Assembly (NCBI RefSeq): GCF_028583725.1
Contig: NZ_CP110680.1
Coordinates: 992,001-1,056,000 of the forward strand
Length of the DNA stretch: 64,000 nucleotides
Source: Cellulomonas fimi
Lineage (GTDB): Bacteria > Actinomycetota > Actinomycetes > Actinomycetales > Cellulomonadaceae
Direction: 5' to 3'
In this document: positions 16,030 to 26,167 of the stretch, piece by piece
Layout of the letters: each line of letters opens with the position of its first letter
Position numbering within the stretch: position 1 is the first letter of the stretch
Notes under the pieces: model-generated
What the model was told of the DNA's origin: nothing
Seen by the model: only the letters and a program-made list of their open reading frames with translations
Database searches by the model: none
Position numbers and translations under genes: made by a program

Positions 16030-16697
16030 AGCTCGACGTCCGCGGGTCGCAGCACGTCGGTGGTCGTCGCCCACCCCGACGCGTGCACCGTCGCGACCGT
16101 GCCGAGGTACTCCGGGGTGGGGGCGGGCCGCGCGTGGCACACGACGTGCAGGTCGGGGTCGAACGGGTCGCCCGCCTGCACGGGGAGCTCGCGGATCCCG
16201 ACCGCCGCCAGCACCCGCCGCAGCTGCAGCGCGGCCTCGTCGGTGGTGAGCAGGTCGGCGAGCCCGAGCAGCTCCTCGACGGCGGCGTCGTCGAGCTGCG
16301 GCCACTGCCCGGCGGCGTGCGCGCGCTCGGCCGCGTGCGCCCGCTCCGCCGCGAGCGCGCGCTCGACCGCGAGCGCCTGCCCGACCTGCAGGGCGGGCTC
16401 GACGGCCCGCGCCTGCTCCTGCGCCCACGCGCGCTCGTCCTCGAGGGTCTTCTCGGCGGCCTTCAGCGACGCCCACGCCTGCTTGAGGCGTGCCGTCGTG
16501 AAGCGGTCGTGGCGGCGGGCGCGGCGACGGCCGACGAGCGCGGTCAGCGTGACGAGCGCGAGGAACCCGGCGACGGCCCACGGCAGCCACACGGGGGCCG
16601 CCTCGGCCCAGGCGGTGACGTCGGACCACGACGGCAGCCCGCCGACGGAGAGGTCTGCTGCGCGCGATCGTGCGCCCAGCGCGAGTTCGAGTGCCAT
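16011..16697 (-). CDS. membrane-anchored GrpE-like protein
   Basis: This 228-residue protein has a hydrophobic segment at about 36-56 (VWLPWAVAGFLALVTLTALVG), a basic flank (GRRRARRHDR), a long Ala/Glu-rich coiled coil (about 70-132, with AERAHAAERAHAA repeats) and a C-terminal part matching the GrpE beta head. The head shows GDPFDPDLHVVCHARP, then GTVATVHASGWATTTDVLRPADVELY. GrpE is normally a soluble nucleotide-exchange factor of DnaK; here the head is tethered to the membrane. No dnaK or dnaJ is nearby. The ATG at 16697 was chosen. A longer form from 16778 is possible and would add 27 residues before the membrane segment. Confidence 0.78.
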   Translation of the reverse strand: MALELALGARSRAADLSVGGLPSWSDVTAWAEAAPVWLPWAVAGFLALVTLTALVGRRRARRHDRFTTARLKQAWASLKAAEKTLEDERAWAQEQARAVEPALQVGQALAVERALAAERAHAAERAHAAGQWPQLDDAAVEELLGLADLLTTDEAALQLRRVLAAVGIRELPVQAGDPFDPDLHVVCHARPAPTPEYLGTVATVHASGWATTTDVLRPADVELYVDPR

Positions 16698-16939
16698 GCT
16701 GCCGACGTACCTTCTGCGTGCGACGGTCCCGGGCGGGGGACAGGGGCGGAGCGGCCCCAGGGCGTCATCGTGGCGCACAATCCGGCAGACCGGGACGGAT
16801 CGGTCGTGGCGCGCCTCGGACGGCGCAGGAGGACCGCTCGTTCGGGTGACACGTGCCGTGCACGGTCGCGCGGGTCGACGTGTCCGGCGCCGCGGGCGCG
16901 AGGCGCGGCACGGGCGTCCGGGCGGGGAGAATCGAGGGC

Positions 16940-18484
16940 ATGAGCGTCGCCGTCCCGCAGCCGGACCCCGCCCTCCTCGACCACCTGCGCGACGACCTGC
17001 GCGCCGCGTCTTTCACGGTCGGCGCGGTCGAGGCCCTGCTCGGCCCGGTCGCCGCGGCCGCCCTGCACCGCGAGGAGCCCGTGCCCGCGCTGCGCGCGAC
17101 GGCCGTGTCCGACGAGCCCGTCGCGACGCTGGTGCGGGCGTTCCTGCTCGGCTGCCGGGTCCGCCGGGGAGCGCTGGACCGCGCGCTGCCGACGCTGGGG
17201 TCGCGCGGGGCGCACGCGCTCGGACTCGTCGACGCGACCGGTGCGGCGCCTGACGACGACGTGCGGGCGCTCGTCGACCTGCGCCCGTACGCGGCGTCCG
17301 ACGGGTCGGGCGACGTCGACTGGTGGGTCGCGTCCGACCTCGGCGAGCTCGCGACGGGGACGGCGCTGCGGACCGACCACGTCCTGGGCGTCGGCGGTGC
17401 GTCGACGACGCTCGCGCAGGTCACCGTCCGGTCGCCGCGTCGGCGCGTGCTCGACCTCGGCACCGGCTGCGGGGTGCAGGCGCTGCACGCGACGCGCCAC
17501 GCCGACGCGGTCGTCGGCACGGACATCTCCCGGCGCGCGCTCGCGTTCGCGCGGTTCAACGCGGCCCTCGCGGGCGTCGGCGACCGGGTCGCACTGCGCG
17601 CGGGGTCGATGCTCGAGCCCGTCGCGGGGGAGCGGTTCGACCTCGTCGTGAGCAACCCGCCGTTCGTCATCACGCCCCGGTCCGCCGACGTGCCGGCCTA
17701 CGAGTACCGCGACGGCGGGCGGGCCGGGGACGCGATCGTGCGCGAGCTCGTCGAGGGCGTCGGCGACGTCCTCGAGCCCGGCGGGGTCGCGCAGCTGCTC
17801 GGCAACTGGGAGGTGCGGCGCGGCGAGTCGTGGGACGAGCGCATCGGTGCGTGGGTCGACGCGTCCGGGCTGGACGCGTGGGTCGTGCAGCGCGAGCTCC
17901 AGGATCCCGCGCAGTACGCCGAGACGTGGATCCGCGACGGCGGCACGACCCCCGACCGCGACCGTGACGCGTGGTCGGCGCGGTACGGCGCGTGGCTCGA
18001 CGACTTCGCGAGCCGCGACGTCGAGGCCGTGGGCTTCGGGATCGTGACGCTCCGGCGTCCGCTCGACGGTGCCGACCGGTCCTTGCGTCGCCTGGAGGAG
18101 GTCACCGGGACCGTCGCGCAGCCCCTCGGACCCGTGATCGGCGCCGCGCTCGACGCGCACGACTGGCTCGCCGGCCGCACCGACGCGGACCTGGCCGACG
18201 CCCGCCTGGTCGTCGCGCCCGACGTCACCGAGGAGCGCTACCTCACGCCCGGCGACGCCGACCCGCAGGTCGTCCTGCTGCGGCAGGGCGGCGGGTTCGG
18301 GCGCACGGTGCAGGCGGGCACCGCGCTCGCGGGGTTCGTCGGCGTGTGCGACGGCGAGCTCACCGTCGGCCAGATCGTGAACGCCCTCGGCGCGCTGCTC
18401 GACGTCGGCGCCGACGCGGTCGCGGCGGACGTCCTGCCGTCGGTGCGGGGACTCGTGACGGACGGCCTGCTCGTCCCGGCGTGA
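16940..18484 (+). CDS. class I SAM-dependent methyltransferase, RlmG/PrmC-like core
   Basis: This 514-residue protein has an N-terminal helical domain (about 1-140), a Rossmann methyltransferase core (about 150-330) and a C-terminal domain of about 150 residues with small winged-helix character (ELTVGQIVNALGALL). The core has SAM motif I VLDLGTGCGVQALHA, the acidic VVGTDISRRALAFARFN and the catalytic SNPPFVITP. The NPPF motif marks methylation of an exocyclic amino group (Gln, adenine or guanine). Three-part proteins of this type are common in actinobacteria, with unproven substrates. The ATG at 16940 was used. Confidence 0.85.
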   Translation: MSVAVPQPDPALLDHLRDDLRAASFTVGAVEALLGPVAAAALHREEPVPALRATAVSDEPVATLVRAFLLGCRVRRGALDRALPTLGSRGAHALGLVDATGAAPDDDVRALVDLRPYAASDGSGDVDWWVASDLGELATGTALRTDHVLGVGGASTTLAQVTVRSPRRRVLDLGTGCGVQALHATRHADAVVGTDISRRALAFARFNAALAGVGDRVALRAGSMLEPVAGERFDLVVSNPPFVITPRSADVPAYEYRDGGRAGDAIVRELVEGVGDVLEPGGVAQLLGNWEVRRGESWDERIGAWVDASGLDAWVVQRELQDPAQYAETWIRDGGTTPDRDRDAWSARYGAWLDDFASRDVEAVGFGIVTLRRPLDGADRSLRRLEEVTGTVAQPLGPVIGAALDAHDWLAGRTDADLADARLVVAPDVTEERYLTPGDADPQVVLLRQGGGFGRTVQAGTALAGFVGVCDGELTVGQIVNALGALLDVGADAVAADVLPSVRGLVTDGLLVPA

Positions 18485-18498
18485 CCCGCGCGCGGCGC

Positions 18499-18531
18499 GG
18501 GCCGGCCACCCCGGGTGCGGGTGACCGGCCC
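18499..18531. terminator. bidirectional hairpin between methyltransferase and mannanase
   Basis: The stem GGGCCGGCCACCC / GGGTGACCGGCCC (one mismatch) with a 7-nt loop lies between convergent genes. Confidence 0.6.
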
Positions 18532-18551
18532 CCGGCCGGGTGTCGCGTCCG

Positions 18552-21500
18552 TCAGCGGAGCTCGACGTCGTCGATCACGTGCGTGCCCGCGTTGAAGTAG
18601 AGGTTCACGCGCTTGACGTCGGACAGGAGCGCGCCGCACTCGGCGGTCAGGGTCGTCAGGTCGACGACGAGCGGGTCGTCCCCGGTCCGCGGCCCGGAGA
18701 CCCAGCCGACCTGCGCCGTCTCGCACCACTGCCACGACGACCCGAGCTGGATCGCGGCCTTGGTGTCGAACCCGGTCGTCGAGACGACGTCGAGCGCGAG
18801 GGCCGTGCGCCCGGTCCAGTCGGCGACGGACGGGGTGAACGAGAACCACCCGCCGTCGGGAGCGACCGCCTCGATGGCGAGCGCCCCGCCGGACGCCGTC
18901 GCCGACCCCGGACCGTTGTCGAGCGGCCCCCAGCCCTGCGCGCCGTCGGCGAAGTCCGAGAGCACCACGGGCTCGAGCGGCGACGGGAGCGCGTCGAACC
19001 GGTAGAGGTACCGGGCGACGTCCTGCCGCTGCACGGGCTTGAGCACCCCGAACGTGTACGGGGAGGCGGGGTCGATGACGCCGACCTCGGTCGCCCACGT
19101 GATCGCGGTCCGGTACGGGTGCCACGTCGGGACGTCGCGGAACGCCGCGGTGCCCTCGGGCTCGGGTGAGCCGGCGAGCCGCCAGAGGAGCTCCGCGGAC
19201 GACGACCGGTCGAGCGGCGCGTTCGGCAGGAAGAGGAGCCCGTCGTCGACGAGGCCCTCCGCGACGAGCCACTCGACCGCGGTGTACGAGGCGTTGCTCT
19301 TCTTGACGTCGAGGAACGACGGCTTCGCGGGCGGCGTGAACGACGCCTTCTCGTACGCGTAGAGCAGCCGGGCCGCGTCGCCGCGCTTGACGACCTTCGT
19401 CGGCTTGAACGTCCCGTCCGGGTAGCCGTCGTCGAGACCCTGGGCGTGCAGCCAGAGGATCTCGGTCTCGTACGGGTGGCCCTTCGGGACGTCGGAGAAC
19501 AGCGGCGGCGGCTCGACGCCGGGCAGGGCCGCGATGTCGTCGACCACGATCGACCCGGACGCGGCGCCGCCGTCGACGCTGTTGACGTAGATGTTGAACG
19601 ACGTCAGGGCCTGGAGGTCGGCGTCGGAGATCCGCCGGTCGGCGTGCGCGGTGTCCCACGGTGCCGGTCGCCAGTCGACGAACGGGATCGTGACGCGCTG
19701 CGGCTCGTCGCCCGCGAGCGACGGGTACGCCTCGTAGGCGACGCCGCCGGCGTTGAGCTGGAGCACCATCTTGTTGTTCGACCCGTCGGGGTCGACCCAG
19801 ATCGCGAGCTCGTTGAAGTCCGACCAGTCGCCGCTGATCTGCTTGCCCAGGCCCGTGTAGGTCTGGGTCGCGAAGTCGTAGTCGAGCCGCAGCGCCTTCG
19901 CGCCGCCCCCGACCGACCCGGTCTCGAGCGAGATCGTGTTCGCGCCGTAGGTGACGTACTCGGCGCGCAGCGCGGTGTCGTCGCCGTAGCCCTCGAAGTC
20001 GTCGACGACGCCGGGCGCGAACGTCGGCTTCGGTCCGAGGACGACCTGGTTCGTGACGTCGAGCGTCCCGCCGCCGCCGGCGGGCGTCGCCGTCGCCGAC
20101 ACGGTGTAGGTGCTGTTGTCGAGCTGCGCGGCGGTCGGCGACCACGGCGCGCTCCACCAGAGCGACCCGTCGTACGTGAGGTCGAGCGTGTCGACGACCG
20201 TGCCGCCCTTGGCGACCTCGACGGTGACGGACGTGGCCTCGGCGTTGGTGACGCGGACGCGCACGGTCGACGGCGACGTGGCGACGCGCGCGGCGTCGGC
20301 GGGCGACGCGATGTGCACGACGGGCTGCGCGGGTGCGGCGTCGACCGTCCGGTCGAACGCGCCGGAGACCTCGGACGCGAACAGCGTGAACGGGTCGGCC
20401 GCGTACGCCTGGAAGTCCTCCAGCAGCGCGTCCCCGGGCACGGGCACGAAGTGCTGACCGGCGTCGAAGTTGGCCCACGTCTCCATGTAGGCGTTGCGGC
20501 TCGCGACCGGGTCGGCCTTGATCGCGGCGAGCACCTTGGTGAACCACTGCGCGGGCGACGAGCCGTTCGTACCGACGCCGCCCGTCACGCCGAACTCGGT
20601 GAACGCGGAGATCTTGCCCTTCTCGTCCGCGATCTCGGCGATCATCCGCAGGTCCGCGACGAGGCCCGTGAGGAACGCGTCGGACGCGGTGTTGTCGTAC
20701 GTGTCGAGCCCGAGCACGTCGACGAACTGGTCGCCCGGGTAGGTGCGCAGGTAGACGTCACGGTTGCCGCCGAACCCGCCGCCGGGACCCCATGCGTACA
20801 GGAAGTTGCTCACGCCCTTGACGTCGCGCAGGTACTCGACGGTGAACCGGTAGAGCTCCTGGTACTCGCCCGGCGAGCCGAAGGCCGCGCCCCACCAGAA
20901 CCACGAGCCCGCGTTCTCGTGCCACGGCCGGAAGATGATCGGGATGAGGTCGCCCTCGGCGTCGCGCGACTGGTCCGCGAGCTCGGCGATGTCGTCGAGG
21001 TAGGCGACGAGGTCGGCGTGGTGCGAGCCGCCGGGCAGGACGGCCCGCAGCGTGTCGCCCGAGGTGTCGTAGAACGACCCGCCCGTCACGAAGTTCTCGA
21101 CGTGCGCGCTCACGGTGTTGATCCCGCCGAGCGCGTCGGCCTTCGCGATGTAGTCGGCCATGACCGCGATGTTCTGGTCGCGCGTGTTCTCGGCGACGCC
21201 GGGCCGCTCCTTGCCCTCGATGATGAGGGTGTCCCAGCCGAAGACGGCGGGGAAGTCGCCCGTGACGTTCTTGACGTCCGAGGTCGTGCCGTCGGTCGGG
21301 CCGGTCGTGAGGCCGAACGACGTCGTGTGCTGGTGGCCGAACAGGATGCCGTCGCCACGGACGTCGTCGAGGTAGGAGAAGAGGGACCGGGTCTCGGCGG
21401 TCGCGCCGGTGTCGACGATGTGCACGGTGTCGTCGGCGGGTGCCGCCGGTGCGGGCGGGGCTGACTGGGCGGGGAGCGCGGACAGCCCGGTCACGGCGAG

Positions 21501-21575
21501 CGCCGCGGCCGTGGCGGCCAGGGTGCGGGCCGCCGACCGTCCGCGCGCGCGGCGCGGCAGGCTGCGGTTCGTCAT
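18552..21575 (-). CDS. secreted GH26 beta-mannanase with carbohydrate-binding and SLH modules
   Basis: This 1007-residue exoenzyme has a signal peptide with RR and a hydrophobic core (about 1-42, ending LPAQSA), then a GH26 catalytic domain (about 55-400). Glu220 in PWHENAGSW is the acid/base and Glu327 in FTEFGV the nucleophile. Next come an Ig-like region, a CBM23/CBM11-like domain (VVDDFEGYGDDTALRAEYV), three SLH modules (starting LFSDVPKGHPY, SFLDVKKSNASY, AFRDVPTWHPY) and a last beta-rich domain. The modular plan resembles Cellulomonas fimi Man26A. SLH modules would hold the enzyme on the cell surface. The ATG at 21575 has TGGAGG 6 nt upstream. Confidence 0.93.
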   Translation of the reverse strand: MTNRSLPRRARGRSAARTLAATAAALAVTGLSALPAQSAPPAPAAPADDTVHIVDTGATAETRSLFSYLDDVRGDGILFGHQHTTSFGLTTGPTDGTTSDVKNVTGDFPAVFGWDTLIIEGKERPGVAENTRDQNIAVMADYIAKADALGGINTVSAHVENFVTGGSFYDTSGDTLRAVLPGGSHHADLVAYLDDIAELADQSRDAEGDLIPIIFRPWHENAGSWFWWGAAFGSPGEYQELYRFTVEYLRDVKGVSNFLYAWGPGGGFGGNRDVYLRTYPGDQFVDVLGLDTYDNTASDAFLTGLVADLRMIAEIADEKGKISAFTEFGVTGGVGTNGSSPAQWFTKVLAAIKADPVASRNAYMETWANFDAGQHFVPVPGDALLEDFQAYAADPFTLFASEVSGAFDRTVDAAPAQPVVHIASPADAARVATSPSTVRVRVTNAEATSVTVEVAKGGTVVDTLDLTYDGSLWWSAPWSPTAAQLDNSTYTVSATATPAGGGGTLDVTNQVVLGPKPTFAPGVVDDFEGYGDDTALRAEYVTYGANTISLETGSVGGGAKALRLDYDFATQTYTGLGKQISGDWSDFNELAIWVDPDGSNNKMVLQLNAGGVAYEAYPSLAGDEPQRVTIPFVDWRPAPWDTAHADRRISDADLQALTSFNIYVNSVDGGAASGSIVVDDIAALPGVEPPPLFSDVPKGHPYETEILWLHAQGLDDGYPDGTFKPTKVVKRGDAARLLYAYEKASFTPPAKPSFLDVKKSNASYTAVEWLVAEGLVDDGLLFLPNAPLDRSSSAELLWRLAGSPEPEGTAAFRDVPTWHPYRTAITWATEVGVIDPASPYTFGVLKPVQRQDVARYLYRFDALPSPLEPVVLSDFADGAQGWGPLDNGPGSATASGGALAIEAVAPDGGWFSFTPSVADWTGRTALALDVVSTTGFDTKAAIQLGSSWQWCETAQVGWVSGPRTGDDPLVVDLTTLTAECGALLSDVKRVNLYFNAGTHVIDDVELR

Positions 21576-21669
21576 TGAACCTCCAGGTGACGGTCGGGCC
21601 GAGCACCGGTGCTCGACCCTCCAGGGGCCGCGGCCGTCGCGAACCGGACGAGCGCGGACAGACTTCGTC

Positions 21670-21683
21670 AAGTTACCAAACTT
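21670..21683. promoter_or_regulatory. inverted repeat in the mannanase/exporter divergent region
   Basis: AAGTT-ACCA-AACTT is an AT-rich inverted repeat in an otherwise GC-rich 279-bp divergent intergenic region. It lies 95 bp upstream of the mannanase start. It resembles ROK-family repressor sites (inference) and may control the mannanase. Confidence 0.45.
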
Positions 21684-21854
21684 AGTCGGAGCGGCCTAGA
21701 CCGGACGGGCGCCGACCCGCGCCGCCTAAGCGATTCGCCGCCGCCGAGGGGCCGCCGGCGGGTGCACAGGTCGTGCACAGCCTCGCGACAGGTCGGCGCC
21801 AGGACCCGTCCCTAGCGTCGCCAGCGCCAACCCCGACACACGAAGGACACCCGC

Positions 21855-23067
21855 ATGCTGCGCGCCTGGAGAGGGACCCGTCGGTGGGTCCGGGTCCTCG
21901 TCGTCGCGCTCGCCGTCGCAGCGGTCGCCACCGGCACCTGGTGGTTCACGCTCCGCGACGCGAGCAGCGCCGCCGCCGAGGAACCCGTGACCCGCACGGT
22001 CACCGCGAGCCTCACGACGATGGAGAAGACCGTCGACGGGACCGGCACGCTGACGCCGGCCGTGCAGGAGGACGTGTCCTTCGCGGTGAGCGGCACGGTC
22101 ACCTCGGTCGCGGTCGCGCAGGGCCAGACCGTCACCGCGGGGCAGACGCTCGCGACCGTCGACACGCTGCGCCTCGACGCGGACCTGCTCGCGGCGAAGG
22201 CCACGCTCGCGACCGCGCAGGCCCGCCTCGACGACGCGCAGGACGCCGACGACGGCACGTCGACGTCCGACGCCCAGATCGCGTCCGCGCAGGCGCAGGT
22301 CGAGGTCGCGCAGGCACAGGTCGACGACGCGCAGGCCGCGCTCGCGGACGCGACGCTCGTCGCGCCGGTCGGCGGCCTGCTGACGGCCGTGAACCTCGAG
22401 GTCGGGGACGCGGTCGCCGGAGGCGGTGACACCGGTGCGACGAGCCCGCAGGGCGGCGACACCACGTCGACCGCGCAGTTCACGATCGTCGGGACGGACG
22501 CGTGGCAGGTCGAGATCGGGGTCTCCGACGCGGACGTCGCGCTCGTGGAGGTCGGCGACCAGGCCGAGCTCACGGTGGACGGCGCCGACGGCACCGTCTT
22601 CGGGACGGTCGCGTCCGTCGGCCTGCTGTCGACGAGCGAGGACGGCGTCCCGTCGTATCCCGTGACGATCGACGTCACCGGCGACCAGGACGGGTTGCAC
22701 GACGGCGTCTCCGCGGACGTCAGCATCGTCTACGAGCGTCGCACCGACGTCCTGACGGTCCCGAGCATGGCGGTGTCGACCGTCGACGTGCAGACCGTCG
22801 TGACGAAGGTCCAGGCCGACGGGACGCAGGTCGAGACGCCCGTGACGACCGGCGAGACCTCCGACAACCTCACCGAGATCACCGACGGCCTGGCCGAGGG
22901 CGACTCCGTGGTGCTCGCGGTGCTCACTCCCCGCGCGACGCAGGACGGCGGCGGTCAGCAGTCGTTCCCCGTGCCCGGCGAGGGCGACATGGTCTTCCAG
23001 GGCGGCCCGGGCGGCGTCGCCCCCGGCGGCGGCACGTTCCAGGGCGGGCCGATGCAGGGCGGCGGCA

Positions 23068-23075
<8 letters not shown>
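21855..23075 (+). CDS. MacA-like membrane fusion protein (efflux adaptor 1)
   Basis: This 406-residue adaptor has an N-terminal membrane anchor (about 12-32, VLVVALAVAAVATGTWWFTL) and paired lipoyl half-motifs (VSGTVTSVAVAQGQTVTAGQTLATVD and ATLVAPVGGLLTAVNLEVGD) flanking a short Ala/Gln-rich coiled coil. A beta-barrel region follows, ending in a Gly-rich tail with two FQGGP copies. It would couple the ABC exporter encoded next to the cell envelope. Its stop overlaps the ATPase start at 23068 by 8 nt. It is the first gene of a five-gene operon. Confidence 0.9.
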
Positions 23076-23804
<729 letters not shown>

Positions 23805-23808
<4 letters not shown>

Positions 23809-25037
23809 CCTGGACCGAGACCCTGCGCACCGGCTGGTCCGCGATCCGCACGCACGTCATGCGGTCGACCCTCACGGTGCTCGGCATCCTCATCGGGATC
23901 GCCGCCGTGATCCTCACCGTCGGTCTCGGCCTCGGCACGCAGAAGGACGTGTCCGCGCAGATCAGCGCGCTCGGCAGCAACCTGCTCATCGTCCGCCCGG
24001 GGTCGTCGACCGACGCCTCCGGCATGCGCGGCGGGTTCGGCACCGGCACGACCCTGACCCGCGCCGACGCCGAGGCGCTCGCGTCCGACGTGAACGCGCC
24101 CGACGTCTCGGGCGTCGCCGCCGAGAAGTCGTCGGGCGCGTCGGTCGAGGCCGGTGACACCAACTGGACCACGCAGGTCGTCGGCACGACGACGTCGTGG
24201 CTCGACGTGCGCGGCCGTGAGGTCGCGTCGGGCGAGTTCTTCACCGCCGACGACGAGGAGGACGGCGCCGCGGTCGTCGTGCTCGGCCCCGAGACCGCGA
24301 CCGAGCTGTTCGGCACGACGCGCGTCGTCGGGCAGACCGTGACCGTGAACGGGACGGACCTGCAGGTCGTCGGGGTCCTGGCGGCCGCCGGCGCGAGCGG
24401 GGACAGCGACCTCGACGACGTCGCCGTCGTGCCGATGTCGACCGCGGCCGACACGCTGTTCGGCGGGACCGACCGCAACGCGGTCTCGACGATCTACCTG
24501 CAGGCCGCGTCGGCCGACCGGCTCGGCGCCGCCTACCAGGAGGCCGAGCAGACGCTGCTCAACCTGCACGGCATCACCGACGCCGACTCCGCGGACTTCA
24601 CGATCAACAGCCAGGACGCGCTCGTGTCGACCGCGACCGCCGTCTACCGGACGCTCACCGTCCTGCTCACCGGGATCGCCGCGCTGTCCCTGCTGGTCGG
24701 CGGCATCGGCGTCATGAACATCATGCTCGTGTCCGTCACCGAGCGGACCCGCGAGATCGGCCTGCGCAAGGCCCTCGGGGCGCCGCCGTGGGCGATCCGG
24801 CGGCAGTTCCTCGTCGAGGCCGGGGTCCTCGGGCTCGGCGGCGGGATCCTCGGCGCCGTCCTCGGGATCGTCGGCGCGCACGTCCTGCCGGGGCTGCTCG
24901 ACACGTCCGTCGTGGTGTCCGGCGCCGCCGTCGCCGGGTCGATCGTCGTCGCGCTCGCCATCGGGCTCGTGTTCGGCGTGTACCCCGCGACGCGCGCCGC
25001 GCGGCTCGCCCCCATCGACGCCCTCCGGGCGGAGTGA
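23805..25037 (+). CDS. MacB/FtsX-family ABC permease
   Basis: This 410-residue permease has one N-terminal membrane helix (about 21-42, [22 protein letters not shown]), an extracytoplasmic MacB domain of about 220 residues and three C-terminal helices (from [27 protein letters not shown] through [16 protein letters not shown]). The motif [20 protein letters not shown] and the end [17 protein letters not shown] are hallmarks of the family. It pairs with the ATPase at 23068 and the adaptors at 21855 and 26160. It shapes substrates for export by a mechanotransmission cycle in well-studied relatives. Confidence 0.95.
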
Positions 25038-25129
25038 CCGTGCCCAGCCGCCCCCGCCCACCCGCCGTCCCACCCACGACCCGGCACGCCGTCCGGCCCG
25101 CCGTCCGCGCCGCCGAAGGAGCCCTCGTC

Positions 25130-26167
25130 ATGACCGCTACCGCGCTCGACCACCGCGACCGCCCCGCACCCGGCCGGGCCGCGCGTCCCGAGCATCCCGC
25201 GACGGCCCGTCGCCGGACCGCGCTCGCGCTGCCCGCCGTCGGCCTCGTCGTCCTCCTCGCCGCGTGCTCCGGTGCGGCGGGTGACGTGGGCGCCGACTCG
25301 TCCGCGAGCGCGCCCGCCGACGGCGGTGGTGGTGGACCGCAGGGCCAGCGCATCGACGACCCCGGCCGCGTGGTCGGCGAGATCGTCGCCGTCGACACCG
25401 CGCTCATGCAGGTCCGCGCCACCGACGAGCAGACCGCCGTCACCTGGTCCGGCACGACCACCTTCACGCAGACCGTCGCCGGCACGCTCGCCGACGTGAC
25501 CGTCGGGTCGTGCGTCGTCGCGGTCGCGACCCCGACCGGCGACACGTCGGCCACGGACGGCACGTCGGACGCGCCGCTGGACGCCACGACCGTCACCATC
25601 ACCGCGGCCGCCGACGACGGCACGTGCGGCGTGGGTGGGTTCGGGGGACCGGGTGGTCGGGGCGGCGGCACGCCCGGAGGCGCGCCCACGGAGCTGCCGA
25701 CCGACCTCCCGTCCGGAGCCCCGTGGGGCGGCGACGGCGAGCGCCCCGACGGCGCGCCGACCGACCTGCCCTCGGGGGCCCCGACGACGCGGGCGTTCGG
25801 CGGCGTCGTGAGCGGGCAGGTCACGGCCGTCTCGGGCACGACGCTCACGGTGTCCGTCACGTCCGGACCGGGGGCGTCCGACGACGACGGCTCGTCCGGC
25901 GAGCCCGTCGACCGGCAGGTCCTCGTCTCCGACGCCACGACGTACACGCGCACCGTGGACGCCGACGCGTCCGCGCTCACGGTCGGTCGCTGTGCCTCGG
26001 TCCGTGGCGACGCCGACGACAGCGGCAAGGTCGCCGCGACGTCCGTGCAGGTCAGCGACCCCACCGACGGCGGCTGCTCGTCCGCCCTCGGCGGCATGGT
26101 GGTGCGCGGCGGCCCCGGCGGCATGCCGGGCGCGCCCGCCCAGGACGAGGACGGCACCGATGCGTGA
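25130..26167 (+). CDS. DUF5666-like lipoprotein
   Basis: This 345-residue lipoprotein has a signal with RRRTALALPAVGLVVLLAAC and lipobox LAAC, giving lipidated Cys46. Two copies of a small beta domain follow (GRVVGEIVAVDTALMQVRAT and GGVVSGQVTAVSGTTLTVSV), each ending in a VGSC/VGRC Cys motif. Gly/Pro-rich low complexity with TDLPSGAP repeats separates them. The C-terminus has GGPGGMPG, like the tails of both adaptor proteins. A GAAGGAG ribosome site precedes ATG 25130. It lies between the permease and the second adaptor, with which it overlaps by 8 nt, so a part in the exporter assembly is likely but unproven. Confidence 0.8.
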   Translation: MTATALDHRDRPAPGRAARPEHPATARRRTALALPAVGLVVLLAACSGAAGDVGADSSASAPADGGGGGPQGQRIDDPGRVVGEIVAVDTALMQVRATDEQTAVTWSGTTTFTQTVAGTLADVTVGSCVVAVATPTGDTSATDGTSDAPLDATTVTITAAADDGTCGVGGFGGPGGRGGGTPGGAPTELPTDLPSGAPWGGDGERPDGAPTDLPSGAPTTRAFGGVVSGQVTAVSGTTLTVSVTSGPGASDDDGSSGEPVDRQVLVSDATTYTRTVDADASALTVGRCASVRGDADDSGKVAATSVQVSDPTDGGCSSALGGMVVRGGPGGMPGAPAQDEDGTDA

